Assembly: GCF_004135345.1 (NCBI RefSeq) | Contig: NZ_CP035495.1 | Span: 1,488,001 to 1,552,000, forward strand | DNA from: Xylanimonas allomyrinae | GTDB lineage: Bacteria > Actinomycetota > Actinomycetes > Actinomycetales > Cellulomonadaceae | Direction: 5' to 3' | DNA: 64,000 nucleotides | Part shown: in pieces, positions 34,807-43,062 of the stretch | Numbering within the stretch: the first letter of the stretch is position 1 | Layout of the letters: each line of letters opens with the position of its first letter | Notes under the pieces: generated by a model | Told to the model about the DNA's origin: nothing | The model's database searches: none | What the model saw: only the letters and a program-made list of their open reading frames with translations | Position numbers and translations under genes: made by a program

Positions 34807-35847
34807 ATGAGCGCCGAGACCCTGGACACGGTCGTCGCGCTTCGCGGCGCACGCCGTCGGCGAGGCTCGCTCGTGATCGGCGTGACCCTCGCGGCGGCGC
34901 TCGTGCTCGCCACGTTCGCCCTCACGCTCGGGGCCGCCGGGCTCAGCCCGTTCCGCGCGCTGGCCGCCGTCGTCGGCGCGGGCGACGCGACCGACGTCTT
35001 CGTCGTCCAGCAGCTGCGCCTGCCGCGCGTGCTCGCCGCGCTGCTGGGCGGGGTCGCGTTCGCGCTCGCCGGCGCGCTGTTCCAGTCGACGCTGCGCAAC
35101 CCGCTCGCCAGCCCCGACATCCTCGGGGTCTCGACGGGGGCGAGCCTCGGTGCCGTGTGGGCGATCCTCGGCCTGGGCGTCTCCGGGCTGGCCGTCGCGG
35201 GCTGGGCGTTCGGCGGCGCGCTCGCCGCGGCGGCCGCGATCTGGGTGCTGGCCTGGCGGCGCGGGCTGCACTCGATCCGGTTCGTGCTCGTGGGCGTCGG
35301 CGTCTCGTACGTGTGCGGCGCCGTGCTCGCCTGGCTCATGGCACGCGCCGAGGTGCGCGCGGCGCAGACGGCGCTGCTGTGGACCATCGGCTCGGTCGCC
35401 GACGTGCGCGGCACGCCCCTGACGATCCTCGCCGTCGGCGTCGCAGGGCTCGGCGCGGCGACGGTCGTCCTGGCCCGCACGCAGGGCCCGCTGGCGCTCG
35501 GGGACGAGCACGCCGCCGCGCTCGGCGTCCGTGTCCACGCCGCGCGCGCCACCGCGCTGCTGGTCGCCGTCGCGCTCGTGGCCGTCGCGACCGCGGCCGC
35601 CGGGCCCATCGCGTTCGTCGCGCTGGTCGCCCCCGCGATCGCGCGCCGCCTGCTCGACGACGGCGGCGCCGCGCTCGCGACGTCGTCGGCCGTGGGCGCG
35701 CTGCTCGTGCTCGCCGCCGACCTCGCCGGGCAGCACGCCGTGCCGACGATGTCCGTTCCCGCGGGCATCGTGACCGGCCTCGTCGGCGCCCCCTACCTGC
35801 TGTGGCTGCTCAGCGGCCGCTCCGACCGAAGGACGTCGCCCTCGTGA
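34807..35847 (+). CDS. Iron-siderophore ABC transporter permease 2 (FecCD family)
   Basis: A 346-residue partner permease. It has LRLPRVLAALLGGVAFALAGALFQSTLRNPLASPDILGVSTGASLG, the CD-family signature, and GPIAFVALVAPAIARRLLDDG toward the C-terminus. About nine helices are visible. It is coupled to the ATPase gene by a GTGA overlap. FecCD pairs of this kind carry hydroxamate or catecholate siderophores; the exact ligand cannot be read here. Confidence 0.95.
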   Translation: MSAETLDTVVALRGARRRRGSLVIGVTLAAALVLATFALTLGAAGLSPFRALAAVVGAGDATDVFVVQQLRLPRVLAALLGGVAFALAGALFQSTLRNPLASPDILGVSTGASLGAVWAILGLGVSGLAVAGWAFGGALAAAAAIWVLAWRRGLHSIRFVLVGVGVSYVCGAVLAWLMARAEVRAAQTALLWTIGSVADVRGTPLTILAVGVAGLGAATVVLARTQGPLALGDEHAAALGVRVHAARATALLVAVALVAVATAAAGPIAFVALVAPAIARRLLDDGGAALATSSAVGALLVLAADLAGQHAVPTMSVPAGIVTGLVGAPYLLWLLSGRSDRRTSPS

Positions 35848-36662
35848 CCGCCACGACCACCGCCCCCGCCCTGCGTGCCGAGGGAGTCCGGATCGGCTAC
35901 GACGGCCGCCCCGTGATCGACGGGCTCGACCTGGACCTGCCCGCGGGCCTGGTCACGGCGATCGTCGGCCCCAACGCCTGCGGCAAGTCGACGCTGCTCA
36001 AGGGCCTGGCGCGGCTGCACCCCCTCGAGGCGGGCCGCGTGCTGCTGGGCGGGCGCGACGTGGCCGGCATGCCGCGCCGGGAGCTCGCGCGCCGCCTGGG
36101 CGTGCTGCCGCAGAGCTCGATCGCCCCCGACGGCGTGCGCGTGGCCGAGCTGGTCGCGCGCGGGCGCTACCCGCACCAGGGCTGGTTCGGCCGCCACTCC
36201 TCGACCGACGACGCCGCCGTCGCGCGCGCCCTCGCGGCCACCGGGGTCGCCGACCTCGCGGACCGGCCCGTGGCCGAGCTCTCGGGCGGGCAGCGGCAGC
36301 GCGTGTGGATCGCCATGGTGCTCGCGCAGGAGACCGACCTCGTGCTGCTCGACGAGCCGACGACGTTCCTCGACGTGGCACACCAGGTCGACCTGCTCGA
36401 CCTGCTCGCGGACCTCAACGCCGAGCGCGGCACGACGGTCGTCATGGTGCTGCACGAGCTCAACCTCGCGGCGCGGTACGCCGACCACCTCGTGGTCATG
36501 CGCGACGGTCGCGTCGTGGTCCAGGGCGAGCCGGGGGCGGTGCTGACCGAGCAGGCGGTGCATGACGCGTTCGGGCTCGAGGCGCGCGTGGTGGCGGACC
36601 CCGTGGCCGGGACGCCGCTCGTGGTGCCCGTGGGCCGGCACGGGGCGGCCGCGCGCGGGTGA
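35844..36662 (+). CDS. Iron-siderophore ABC transporter ATP-binding protein
   Basis: A 272-residue ATPase: Walker A GPNACGKST (Ala-Cys replacing the usual Gly residues, a variant common in FepC proteins), Q-loop VLPQSS, signature LSGGQRQR, Walker B LVLLDEPTTFLD and H-loop VLHELNLAARYADH. It ends the three-gene transcript that starts at the iron box at 33737. The matching binding protein follows 182 bases later under its own iron box. Confidence 0.95.
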   Translation: MTATTTAPALRAEGVRIGYDGRPVIDGLDLDLPAGLVTAIVGPNACGKSTLLKGLARLHPLEAGRVLLGGRDVAGMPRRELARRLGVLPQSSIAPDGVRVAELVARGRYPHQGWFGRHSSTDDAAVARALAATGVADLADRPVAELSGGQRQRVWIAMVLAQETDLVLLDEPTTFLDVAHQVDLLDLLADLNAERGTTVVMVLHELNLAARYADHLVVMRDGRVVVQGEPGAVLTEQAVHDAFGLEARVVADPVAGTPLVVPVGRHGAAARG

Positions 36663-36759
36663 GCCCTCCCGTTCGGGGCGACCGTGGCCGGCCGCACCGT
36701 CGTCGTGACGCTCGCGCGTCGCGCACGCGGCCCCACCGACGACGACCGGCGCGACCCTG

Positions 36760-36797
36760 TTGCCGAAAACGCTCTCCGTCAGGTTAGCCTTACCTCA
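36760..36797 (+). promoter_or_regulatory. Iron-regulated promoter of the siderophore-binding protein
   Basis: TTGCCG (36760-36765), an 18-base gap and TTAGCC (36784-36789) form a plausible promoter. The -10 box lies within a DtxR/IdeR-type box, AGGTTAGCCTTACCT (36781-36795). A second iron box for the same system lets the binding protein be transcribed separately from the permeases. Confidence 0.8.
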
Positions 36798-36844
36798 CCA
36801 ACCATCGCCTCGCGGTCTCGCCGCGAGCGTCCCAAGGAGTGTGC

Positions 36845-37885
36845 GTGCGTTCTCGCCGTCCCCTGTCCGTCCTGACCGCGCTGGCCACCGTCACGGCCCT
36901 GGCCCTGTCCGGCTGCTCGTCGTCGACCCCCGACGCGCCCGCCTCCCCCACGGAGGCCACCGCCGGCGACGCGACCGACGCCTTCCCCGTCACCGTGACG
37001 TCCGCGCTCGGCGACGCAACCATCGAGTCGGAGCCGCAGCGCGTGGCCACCTGGGGCTGGGGCTCCACCGAGGCCGCGATCGCCGTCGGCGTCTACCCGG
37101 TCGCCGTGGCCGAGCAGCGCTGGACCGTCGGCGCCGGCAACCTGCTGCCGTGGGTCGAGGACGCCTTCGAGAAGGCCGGCAAGGACCTCCCGGCGACCCT
37201 CACCGACGACGCCGCCGGCTCCACCGTGCCCTACGAGGAGCTCATCGCCGCCCGGCCCGACCTCATCCTGGCGCCCTACTCGGGGCTCACGCAGGAGCAG
37301 TTCGACACCCTGAGCAAGATCGCGCCCGTCGTCGCCTACCCCGACGGCCCCTGGACCACGAGCTGGGACGACGTCATCCGGATCACCGCCAAGGCGCTCG
37401 GACGGACCGCCGCCGGCGACGCGGTGCTCGCAGGGATCGACGCGTTCCTCGCCCAGCAGAAGGCCGCGCACCCCCAGTTCGAGGGCACGACGTTCGCGGG
37501 CATCTGGGACGGCGACGGCTCGGTCTCGGTCTACACCCGCGCCGACTCGCGCGTCGGGATCCTGGAGCGCGTCGGCCTGACGATCGCCCCCTCGGTCTCG
37601 GACCTCGACACCTCGGACGGCGGGTTCTTCTACGACCTGTCCTACGAGAAGCTCGACCAGCTCACCGCCGACTTCGTCATCATCTACGGCAACAGCGAGC
37701 AGGAGGTCGCCGCATCGCTCGCCAAGCCCGCGATCCAGGCGATCCCGGCGGTCGCGGCCGGCCGCGTGGTCACCGTCGTCGACCCGGTGACCGTGTCGTC
37801 CGTGTCCCCGCCGACGGCGCTGACGTTCCAGTGGGCGAACGGCCTGCCCGCCCTGATCGACCAGATCGCGGGCGTGGTGGGCTGA
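36845..37885 (+). CDS. Iron-siderophore ABC transporter substrate-binding lipoprotein
   Basis: A 346-residue family-8 (FepB/FhuD-like) binding protein with lipobox LSGC (Cys about 23) and a Ser/Pro/Ala linker. The mature part shows RVATWGWGSTEAAIAVGVYP, AARPDLILAPYSGLT and a long interdomain helix. GTG 36845 is chosen because AAGGAG lies five bases upstream; GTG 36839 is in frame but overlaps that site. It feeds the permeases and ATPase at 33744-36662. A terminator follows at 37894. Confidence 0.93.
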   Translation: MRSRRPLSVLTALATVTALALSGCSSSTPDAPASPTEATAGDATDAFPVTVTSALGDATIESEPQRVATWGWGSTEAAIAVGVYPVAVAEQRWTVGAGNLLPWVEDAFEKAGKDLPATLTDDAAGSTVPYEELIAARPDLILAPYSGLTQEQFDTLSKIAPVVAYPDGPWTTSWDDVIRITAKALGRTAAGDAVLAGIDAFLAQQKAAHPQFEGTTFAGIWDGDGSVSVYTRADSRVGILERVGLTIAPSVSDLDTSDGGFFYDLSYEKLDQLTADFVIIYGNSEQEVAASLAKPAIQAIPAVAAGRVVTVVDPVTVSSVSPPTALTFQWANGLPALIDQIAGVVG

Positions 37886-37893
37886 GGCACCGA

Positions 37894-37924
37894 CGTCGGG
37901 GCGCCCACGGCGGGTGCCCCGACG
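37894..37924 (+). terminator. Terminator after the siderophore-binding protein gene
   Basis: A 13-bp stem with one G-T pair (CGTCGGGGCGCCC, 37894-37906, with GGGTGCCCCGACG, 37912-37924) and a 5-base loop starts 9 bases after the stop. A converging gene ends at 37963, so it may act in both directions. Confidence 0.75.
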
Positions 37925-37962
37925 CGTCGCCCCCGTGCGCGTCGTCGGCGCCCCCGGGCTCG

Positions 37963-39549
37963 TCAGGCGATCGAACCGAGCACCTGGGCGATGAGGATCT
38001 TCCCGATCATCATCGCCGGGTAGATCATGGCGTACCCGAGCGCGACCCGTGCGTCGGACCCGGTGGCCCCGTTCGAGAACGCCAGCAGCGCGGGCTGGGT
38101 CTGCACCGCCGACAGCATGCCCGCGGTCTTGGTGCCGCCCGTGCCGAACAGCCGGCGCACCACGAGGTAGGCGACGGCCACGAGAGCGCTCGTGAAGAAG
38201 GCACCGAGCAGCACGATGCGAACCCAGTCGCCGGACGCGAACGCGGCACCGATCTGCCCACCGGCCGTCGTCCCGGCCTGCGCCAGGAACAGCAGCAGCC
38301 CCAGGTCGGTCAGCGCCTGTGACGCGGAGATCGGCATGCTCAGCGCGACCGGCCCCACGCGCCCCACCCGGCCGAAGACCAGACCCACGATGAGGCACCC
38401 GGCGGCCACGCCCAGCGACAGCCCGACACCCGGCACCGTGACCAACCCGACGAGCGCGCCGATCGCCATCCCACCCGCCAGCGCGAGCGGGTTGAGCTCG
38501 GAGTTCCCGCGCGCCGAGTCGCCCAGGAACGCCGTCGCCGAGTCCATCCGGTCGGCCGGACAGATGACCCGCAGACGGTCGCCCATCTGGAGGATGTCCT
38601 CGGGGGCGGCGACCTTGTCGACGTCGCCGCGCCGGATCCTGGTGACGGCGGCACCGAACTGGGTGCTCATGCGCAGATCACCCAGCGTGACGCCGACCAG
38701 GGCAGGGCTGGACACGGTGATGCGGCGCATCGCGAGGCGGTGCGACTCCCGTTCGATGTGATGGGTGGAGACGTGCCCGAGCAGGGTCGTGGCCTCCTCG
38801 ACGAGGTTCGTCGGGCCGTCGATGACCAGGACGTCCCCCACCCGCAGCGGGTCGTCGAACATGGCCGTCTCGACCGGACCGTCCTCCTCGTGGCGCACAC
38901 GCGAGAACGTCACCTGCTCCGAGAACCACTCGTTGACGTCCCCGAGCGTCCGGAAACCTTCGGTCCGCTCCACCCGGATCGAACGGGACACGACCTGCGG
39001 CGGCGTGTCCGTGTCGGCGGATCGGTGACGCAGCGCCAGGACGATCAGGGCGAGGGGGCCCAGCGCCCCGAACAGGTAGGCGACGGAGTACCCGATGGTC
39101 GGGACCGAGCTTCCGGACGCCTCGACCGCGGCGCCGAGCGCCGGGGTGTTGTTGACGGCCCCCGCGAACGTCCCCGCGATCAGCGGAACGTCCATCCCCA
39201 TGGCCAGGCCGACCATGACCCCCACGACCGCGACCACGACGAGAGCGGCCACGACCGACACGACGAGCCGCCACGCGGTCCGCAGCGACCGGAAGAGACT
39301 AGGACCGCACGCGACGCCGATGGTGAACGTGAACAGCATCAGGCCCAGCGACCCGACCAGTGCGGGCACCTCGACGGGGGTCCCCTGACCGTCGGCCCAC
39401 GCGGCCACGCCGATCGCCGTGAACAGCACGGCCGCAGGGCCGAGCGCAACCCCGCGCACCTTGATCTTCCCGAGCGCGGTGCCGAGGCAGATCAGCGCGA
39501 ACACGAAGACGAGCGGCTGCTCGGAGAGCAACGTGAGCACAGGCAGCAT
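37963..39549 (-). CDS. AspT/YidE-type transporter with two TrkA-C domains
   Basis: A 528-residue membrane protein of the aspartate-alanine exchanger superfamily. Two membrane halves of about five helices each (about 1-170 and 355-528) carry the duplicated AspT-AsT repeat, with GAVNNTPALGAA and the C-terminal SNGATGSDARVALGYAMIYPAMM. Between them lie two TrkA-C (RCK_C) domains of about 70 residues each (starting near VVSRSIRVE and RRITVSSPAL). It probably exchanges or exports a dicarboxylate or amino acid. It stands alone, convergent with the iron system. ATG 39549 has GGAGGT eleven bases upstream. Confidence 0.9.
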   Translation of the reverse strand: MLPVLTLLSEQPLVFVFALICLGTALGKIKVRGVALGPAAVLFTAIGVAAWADGQGTPVEVPALVGSLGLMLFTFTIGVACGPSLFRSLRTAWRLVVSVVAALVVVAVVGVMVGLAMGMDVPLIAGTFAGAVNNTPALGAAVEASGSSVPTIGYSVAYLFGALGPLALIVLALRHRSADTDTPPQVVSRSIRVERTEGFRTLGDVNEWFSEQVTFSRVRHEEDGPVETAMFDDPLRVGDVLVIDGPTNLVEEATTLLGHVSTHHIERESHRLAMRRITVSSPALVGVTLGDLRMSTQFGAAVTRIRRGDVDKVAAPEDILQMGDRLRVICPADRMDSATAFLGDSARGNSELNPLALAGGMAIGALVGLVTVPGVGLSLGVAAGCLIVGLVFGRVGRVGPVALSMPISASQALTDLGLLLFLAQAGTTAGGQIGAAFASGDWVRIVLLGAFFTSALVAVAYLVVRRLFGTGGTKTAGMLSAVQTQPALLAFSNGATGSDARVALGYAMIYPAMMIGKILIAQVLGSIA

Positions 39550-39720
39550 GGCGACCGCTGACCTCCTTGGCGACCCTCCTCACAGCATCGGCACCTGCGG
39601 GCCCCGACCCCTCGTCGTGTGCGCTCAGTGATCGTTTTCAAGGCGCTGGCCAGGTCTACGCTCGCGGCCGGCGCGCGCACCCCGGTCCGCCACCGCCGCG
39701 GTGCGCGCGGCGGCGGCCGG

Positions 39721-40512
39721 TCACTCGCCCGCCGGACCCGGCAGGTCCACCGCCCCGCCGTAGCGCCGGTCGCGGCTCGCGTACTCCTCGCACGCCTTCC
39801 ACAGGTGGCGCCGGTCGACGTCGGGCCACAGCTCGGGGATGAACATCAGCTCGGCGTAGGCGGCCTGCCAGATCATGAAGTTCGAGATCCGCTGCTCGCC
39901 CGACGAGCGCAGGAACAGGTCGACGTCGGGCAGGTCGGGCTCGTCCAGGTACTTCTGGATCGTCTTCTCGCTGACCTTGTCCGGGTTGATCTTCCCGGCC
40001 ACGGCGTCGCGCGCGATCGCGGCGGCGGCGTCCGCCAGCTCGGCGCGACCACCGTAGTTGACGCACATCGTCAGCGTGCACCTGTCGTTGTCGCGCGTCA
40101 TCTGCTCGGCGACCTGAAGCTCCTTGATGACCGAGCCCCACAGGCGCGGGGTGCGCCCCGCCCAGCGGATGCGCACACCCCAGGAACCCATCTCGTCACG
40201 CCGCGACCGGATGACGTCACGGTTGAAGCCGAGCAGGAACTTGACCTCCTCGGGCGACCGCTTCCAGTTCTCGGTGCTGAACGCGTACGCGCTGATGTGC
40301 TTGACCCCGAGCTGCACGGCCCCGGCGACCACGTCGAGCAGCGACTTCTCACCCTGCTTGTGACCTTCGATGCGGCTCAGCCCGCGCTGGTTGGCCCAGC
40401 GGCCGTTGCCGTCCATGACGACGGCGACGTGCCGGGGCAGCAGGTCGGCCGGGATGGGTGGCGGCGTCGCTCCCGACGGGTGCGGGTACGGCTCGGCGTA
40501 GGTGCGGGGCAT
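39721..40512 (-). CDS. uppS: Isoprenyl transferase (cis-prenyltransferase, UppS family)
   Basis: A 263-residue enzyme extending farnesyl or geranyl diphosphate with isopentenyl diphosphate in cis to make the lipid carrier for cell-wall synthesis. Conserved regions include HVAVVMDGNGRWANQRG with the catalytic Asp, GHKQGEKSLLDVV, AYAFSTENWKRS, NYGGRAELADAA and DLFLRSSGEQRISNFMIWQAAYAELMF. The ATG overlaps the recO stop (ATGA), an order conserved in actinobacteria. Confidence 0.97.
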   Translation of the reverse strand: MPRTYAEPYPHPSGATPPPIPADLLPRHVAVVMDGNGRWANQRGLSRIEGHKQGEKSLLDVVAGAVQLGVKHISAYAFSTENWKRSPEEVKFLLGFNRDVIRSRRDEMGSWGVRIRWAGRTPRLWGSVIKELQVAEQMTRDNDRCTLTMCVNYGGRAELADAAAAIARDAVAGKINPDKVSEKTIQKYLDEPDLPDVDLFLRSSGEQRISNFMIWQAAYAELMFIPELWPDVDRRHLWKACEEYASRDRRYGGAVDLPGPAGE

Positions 40513-41264
40513 CAGACCTCTCTCACGGTCGTCGGGGTGCGGTCCACGTGCCGCAACGAGCGCAGCGTGCGTTCCAGGTAGTACTGCGTGTAGGCGGCCA
40601 CGAGGCCGGAGGCCTCCTTGCGGTGTCGCTCCCCCGCCGCGTCCGCGACCGCCCACTCACCCGTCAGCAGCGCGGCCAGCAGGGCGAACGTCTCGGGTGC
40701 GGGCGCGGTCGAGCCCGGTGGCCTGCAGCGCGCGCACACCGCGCCTCCCGTGGCGACGGAGAACGCGTGGTGCGGCCCGGGCTCGCCGCACCGCGCGCAG
40801 TCGGTGAAGGACGGCGCCCAGCCGGCGACGGCGAAGGCCCGCAGCAGGTAGGAGTCGAGCACGAGCGAGGGCGCGTGGTCGCGTTGCGAGAGCGCCCGCA
40901 GCGCCCCAGCCAGGAGCCAGTACTGCTGCACGGCGGGCTCGCGCTCGGCCTCGACGAGGCGGTCGGCGGCCTCCAGCATCGCCGCGCCCGCGGTGTACAG
41001 GGTGTAGTCGGCGCAGATCGCGCGGGCGTACGGGCCGACGGTCTCGGCCTGCGTCACGGTGTCGAGCGAACGGCCCACATGAAGCTGCGCGTCCACGACC
41101 ATGAACGGCTCGAGCCGGGCCCCGAACCGCGACGACGTGCGGCGCACCCCCTTGCCGACGGCACGTACCTTGCCGTGCTCGCGCGTCAGGAGCGTGACGA
41201 TGCGGTCGGCCTCACCCAGCTTCTGGGTGCGCAGCACGATGGCGTCGTCTCGGTACAGGGGCAC
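40512..41264 (-). CDS. recO: DNA repair protein RecO
   Basis: A 250-residue recombination mediator that helps load RecA on gapped DNA. It shows an N-terminal OB fold ([40 protein letters not shown]), a helical C-terminal domain and a zinc-finger-like pair of Cys motifs (CARCGEPG and CARCRPPG). GTG 41264 has GGGGGAG nine bases upstream. It is the first gene of the recO-uppS pair, divergent from the clpP pair. Confidence 0.95.
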   Translation of the reverse strand: MPLYRDDAIVLRTQKLGEADRIVTLLTREHGKVRAVGKGVRRTSSRFGARLEPFMVVDAQLHVGRSLDTVTQAETVGPYARAICADYTLYTAGAAMLEAADRLVEAEREPAVQQYWLLAGALRALSQRDHAPSLVLDSYLLRAFAVAGWAPSFTDCARCGEPGPHHAFSVATGGAVCARCRPPGSTAPAPETFALLAALLTGEWAVADAAGERHRKEASGLVAAYTQYYLERTLRSLRHVDRTPTTVREV

Positions 41265-41325
41265 GGGAGCATTCTCCCCCGCCGCACCGACAGCGCCGGT
41301 CCGCGGCCACGTCGTGCGCCCCGGG

Positions 41326-41357
41326 CGGACGGACGGCGGACGGACGGCGGACCGACG
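41326..41357 (+). repeat. Short tandem repeat upstream of the clpP pair
   Basis: The 11-base unit CGGACGGACGG occurs twice in tandem (41326-41336 and 41337-41347), followed by a diverged copy CGGACCGACG. It lies between recO and the first clpP gene, about 70 bases before the clpP start. It could be an expansion by slippage or part of the divergent promoter; no role is evident. Confidence 0.7.
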
Positions 41358-41427
41358 CTGCTCTGGGCGGATCCGCCGAGAGCAGCGCGCCCTGCCACCG
41401 CCGTCTGCCGCCGTGCACGGTGGAGGC

Positions 41428-42048
41428 ATGAGCGACACACCCGCATCACGCCTCTTCGACGCTCGTGCCCGTCGCGAGCTCTACGACCGCCGCGTCCTCG
41501 TGCTCGACGGCGTGCTCGACGACGACAACGGCACCCTGCTGGCGACGCAGCTGATCACCCTCGCGGCCGAGGACGACTCCGACATCGCCCTGTGGATCCA
41601 CTCCCCTGGCGGGTCGGTCCCCGCGATGCTCGCGATCAGGGACCTCATGCGCACCGTCCCCTCCGACGTCGCGACGCTCGCCCTCGGCATCGCGGCCAGC
41701 GCCGGGCAGTTCCTCCTGTCGGCCGGCACCCGCGGCAAGCGCCGGGCGCTGCCGCACGCGCGCGTGCTGCTGCACCAGGGCTCGGCCGGCATCGGCGGCC
41801 CCGCCGTCGACATCGCGCTGCAGGCCGACGACCTGCGCCACACGCGCGACACCGTGCTTCGCCTCATCGCCGACGACGTCGGCCAGCCCGTCGAACGCGT
41901 CTTCGACGACTCGCTGCACGACCACTGGTTCACGGCCGGCGAGGCACGCGAGTACGGGTTCGTCGACGCCGTCGTCACGTCGTACGCGGACATCGCGCCG
42001 CTGCGGCGAGGCCGCGCCGGGTTCGGCCACACCGAGGAGGAGCAGTGA
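41428..42048 (+). CDS. clpP: ATP-dependent Clp protease proteolytic subunit, catalytically complete accessory ClpP
   Basis: A 206-residue ClpP. The substrate-binding strand reads [12 protein letters not shown]. The triad is present: Ser91 in GIAASAGQ, His116 in VLLHQG and probably Asp161 in [13 protein letters not shown] lies upstream of the ATG. It overlaps the second clpP gene (GTGA), and no clpX or tig is nearby, so this is an accessory pair like Streptomyces clpP3-clpP4 and not the housekeeping clpP1-clpP2. It would form a mixed ring with the next gene's product. Confidence 0.93.
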   Translation: MSDTPASRLFDARARRELYDRRVLVLDGVLDDDNGTLLATQLITLAAEDDSDIALWIHSPGGSVPAMLAIRDLMRTVPSDVATLALGIAASAGQFLLSAGTRGKRRALPHARVLLHQGSAGIGGPAVDIALQADDLRHTRDTVLRLIADDVGQPVERVFDDSLHDHWFTAGEAREYGFVDAVVTSYADIAPLRRGRAGFGHTEEEQ

Positions 42049-42629
42049 CCTACACGATCCCCCACGTCGTCGCCGCGCACCCGCGCGGCGAGCGCATCAT
42101 GGACGTCTACTCCCAGCTCCTGACCGAGCGGATCGTCTACCTGGGCTCGGCGCTCGACGCGGGCGTCGCCAACGCGCTGATCGCCCAGCTCCTGTTCCTG
42201 GAGTCCGCCGACCCCGACTCCGACATCCAGCTCTACGTCAACTGCGAGGGCGGCGACCCGAGCGCAGCCCTCGCCGTCTACGACACGCTGCGCTACGTGC
42301 GCCCCGACGTCGCCACGACGTGCGTGGGGCAGGCCGTCGCCGTGGGCGCCGTCCTGCTCGCGGCCGGCGCCCACGGCAAGCGTGCCGCGCTCCCGCACGC
42401 CCGCGTGGTGCTGCACCAGCCCGCCGCGCAGGGGCGAGGGCCGATCCCCGACCTCATCCTGCAGGCCGACGAGGTGCTGCGGATCCGCTCGGACCTTGAG
42501 GACGTGCTCGCGCGGCACACCGGGCAGGCGGTCGCCACGCTGCGTGCCGACACCGACCACGACCGCGTGCTCACGGCCGCGCAGGCGCGGGACTACGGCA
42601 TCCTCGACCACGTCATCGAGGTGCGCTGA
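42045..42629 (+). CDS. ClpP-family subunit lacking the catalytic serine
   Basis: A 194-residue ClpP homologue aligned along its whole length. The position of the nucleophile is Ala99: the segment reads CVGQAVAVGA where active ClpP has GQAASMGA; codon 99 is GCC, one base from Ser TCC. His124 (VVLHQP) and Asp169 (RADTDHDR) remain. The binding-strand motif is CEGGDPSAALAVYDTL. The frame is clean and coupled to the active subunit, so this looks like a maintained structural or regulatory subunit, comparable in principle to the ClpR subunits of cyanobacteria. It should be inactive by itself. Confidence 0.9.
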   Translation: MTYTIPHVVAAHPRGERIMDVYSQLLTERIVYLGSALDAGVANALIAQLLFLESADPDSDIQLYVNCEGGDPSAALAVYDTLRYVRPDVATTCVGQAVAVGAVLLAAGAHGKRAALPHARVVLHQPAAQGRGPIPDLILQADEVLRIRSDLEDVLARHTGQAVATLRADTDHDRVLTAAQARDYGILDHVIEVR

Positions 42630-42654
42630 GTCGTGTCGAGGTGCGCTGAGTCGT
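42616..42654 (+). repeat. Tandem duplication across the second clpP stop codon
   Basis: TCGAGGTGCGCTGAGTCGT occurs at 42616-42634 and again at 42636-42654, one base apart. The first copy contains the stop codon TGA (42627-42629), so the duplication repeats the end of the gene without altering the protein. A partial third copy follows before the palindrome CTGAGCTCAG (42664-42673). Confidence 0.9.
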
Positions 42655-42659
42655 CGAGC

Positions 42660-42685
42660 GGCGCTGAGCTCAGGCCGCCAGCGCC
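42660..42685. terminator. Possible terminator between clpP pair and PopR-like gene
   Basis: GGCGCTG (42660-42666) pairs with CAGCGCC (42679-42685) across a 12-base loop. It spans the stop codon of the minus-strand regulator gene and follows the clpP stop by 30 bases. The stem is short, so termination is only possible. Confidence 0.4.
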
Positions 42686-42978
42686 CACGCCGTCGGGCCG
42701 GCGTGCGCGCGCGCGGACGCCGGCGTGCGCGCGGCCCGCAGGTCCGCGGCGACGCCGAGGGTCAGGTCCACGAGCGTGACGTCCAGCGCACCTGCGACGG
42801 CGGCGATCATCTCGCTCGACGGTTCCTTGACGCCCCGCTCGATCTCCGACAGGTACTGCGGCGAGACGCCGGCCCGGCGCGCGACGTCACCCAGGGTTCT
42901 GCCGCGGCGATGCCGCAGTCGCCGGAGCCGCTCGCCCAACGCGTCCCGCCACAGCGGTTCGCCCGCTTCGCTCGCCAT
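42670..42978 (-). CDS. ClgR/PopR-like XRE-family activator, probable ClpP substrate
   Basis: A 102-residue DNA-binding protein with a Cro/C1-type helix-turn-helix (LGERLRRLRHRRGRTLGDVA, then AGVSPQYLSEIERGVKEPSS, about 15-56), the hallmark sequence of the ClgR/PopR family. The C-terminus is a short Ala-rich tail ending AWALAA. In Streptomyces lividans PopR activates clpP3-clpP4 and is itself degraded by ClpP through two C-terminal alanines. The tail and the location next to an accessory clpP pair fit that model. It is convergent with the clpP pair. The ATG at 42978 has no strong ribosome site. Confidence 0.85.
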   Translation of the reverse strand: MASEAGEPLWRDALGERLRRLRHRRGRTLGDVARRAGVSPQYLSEIERGVKEPSSEMIAAVAGALDVTLVDLTLGVAADLRAARTPASARAHAGPTAWALAA

Positions 42979-43062
42979 GGGACGACGCTACCGACGGCGC
43001 CGCCCCGCGCGCCCTCGGCTCCGCTGACAGCGGAACGAGGGTGCGCGCGGGGCGGCCGGGCG

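Noticed and set aside
41404-41409. PopR-type operator upstream of the clpP pair
   Set aside because: Only one TCTGCC half-site is visible before the clpP start; the second half is missing, so I do not call an operator.
41281-41427. Small gene between recO and clpP
   Set aside because: Frames here come from the CGGACGGACGG repeat and lack start context or any family resemblance.
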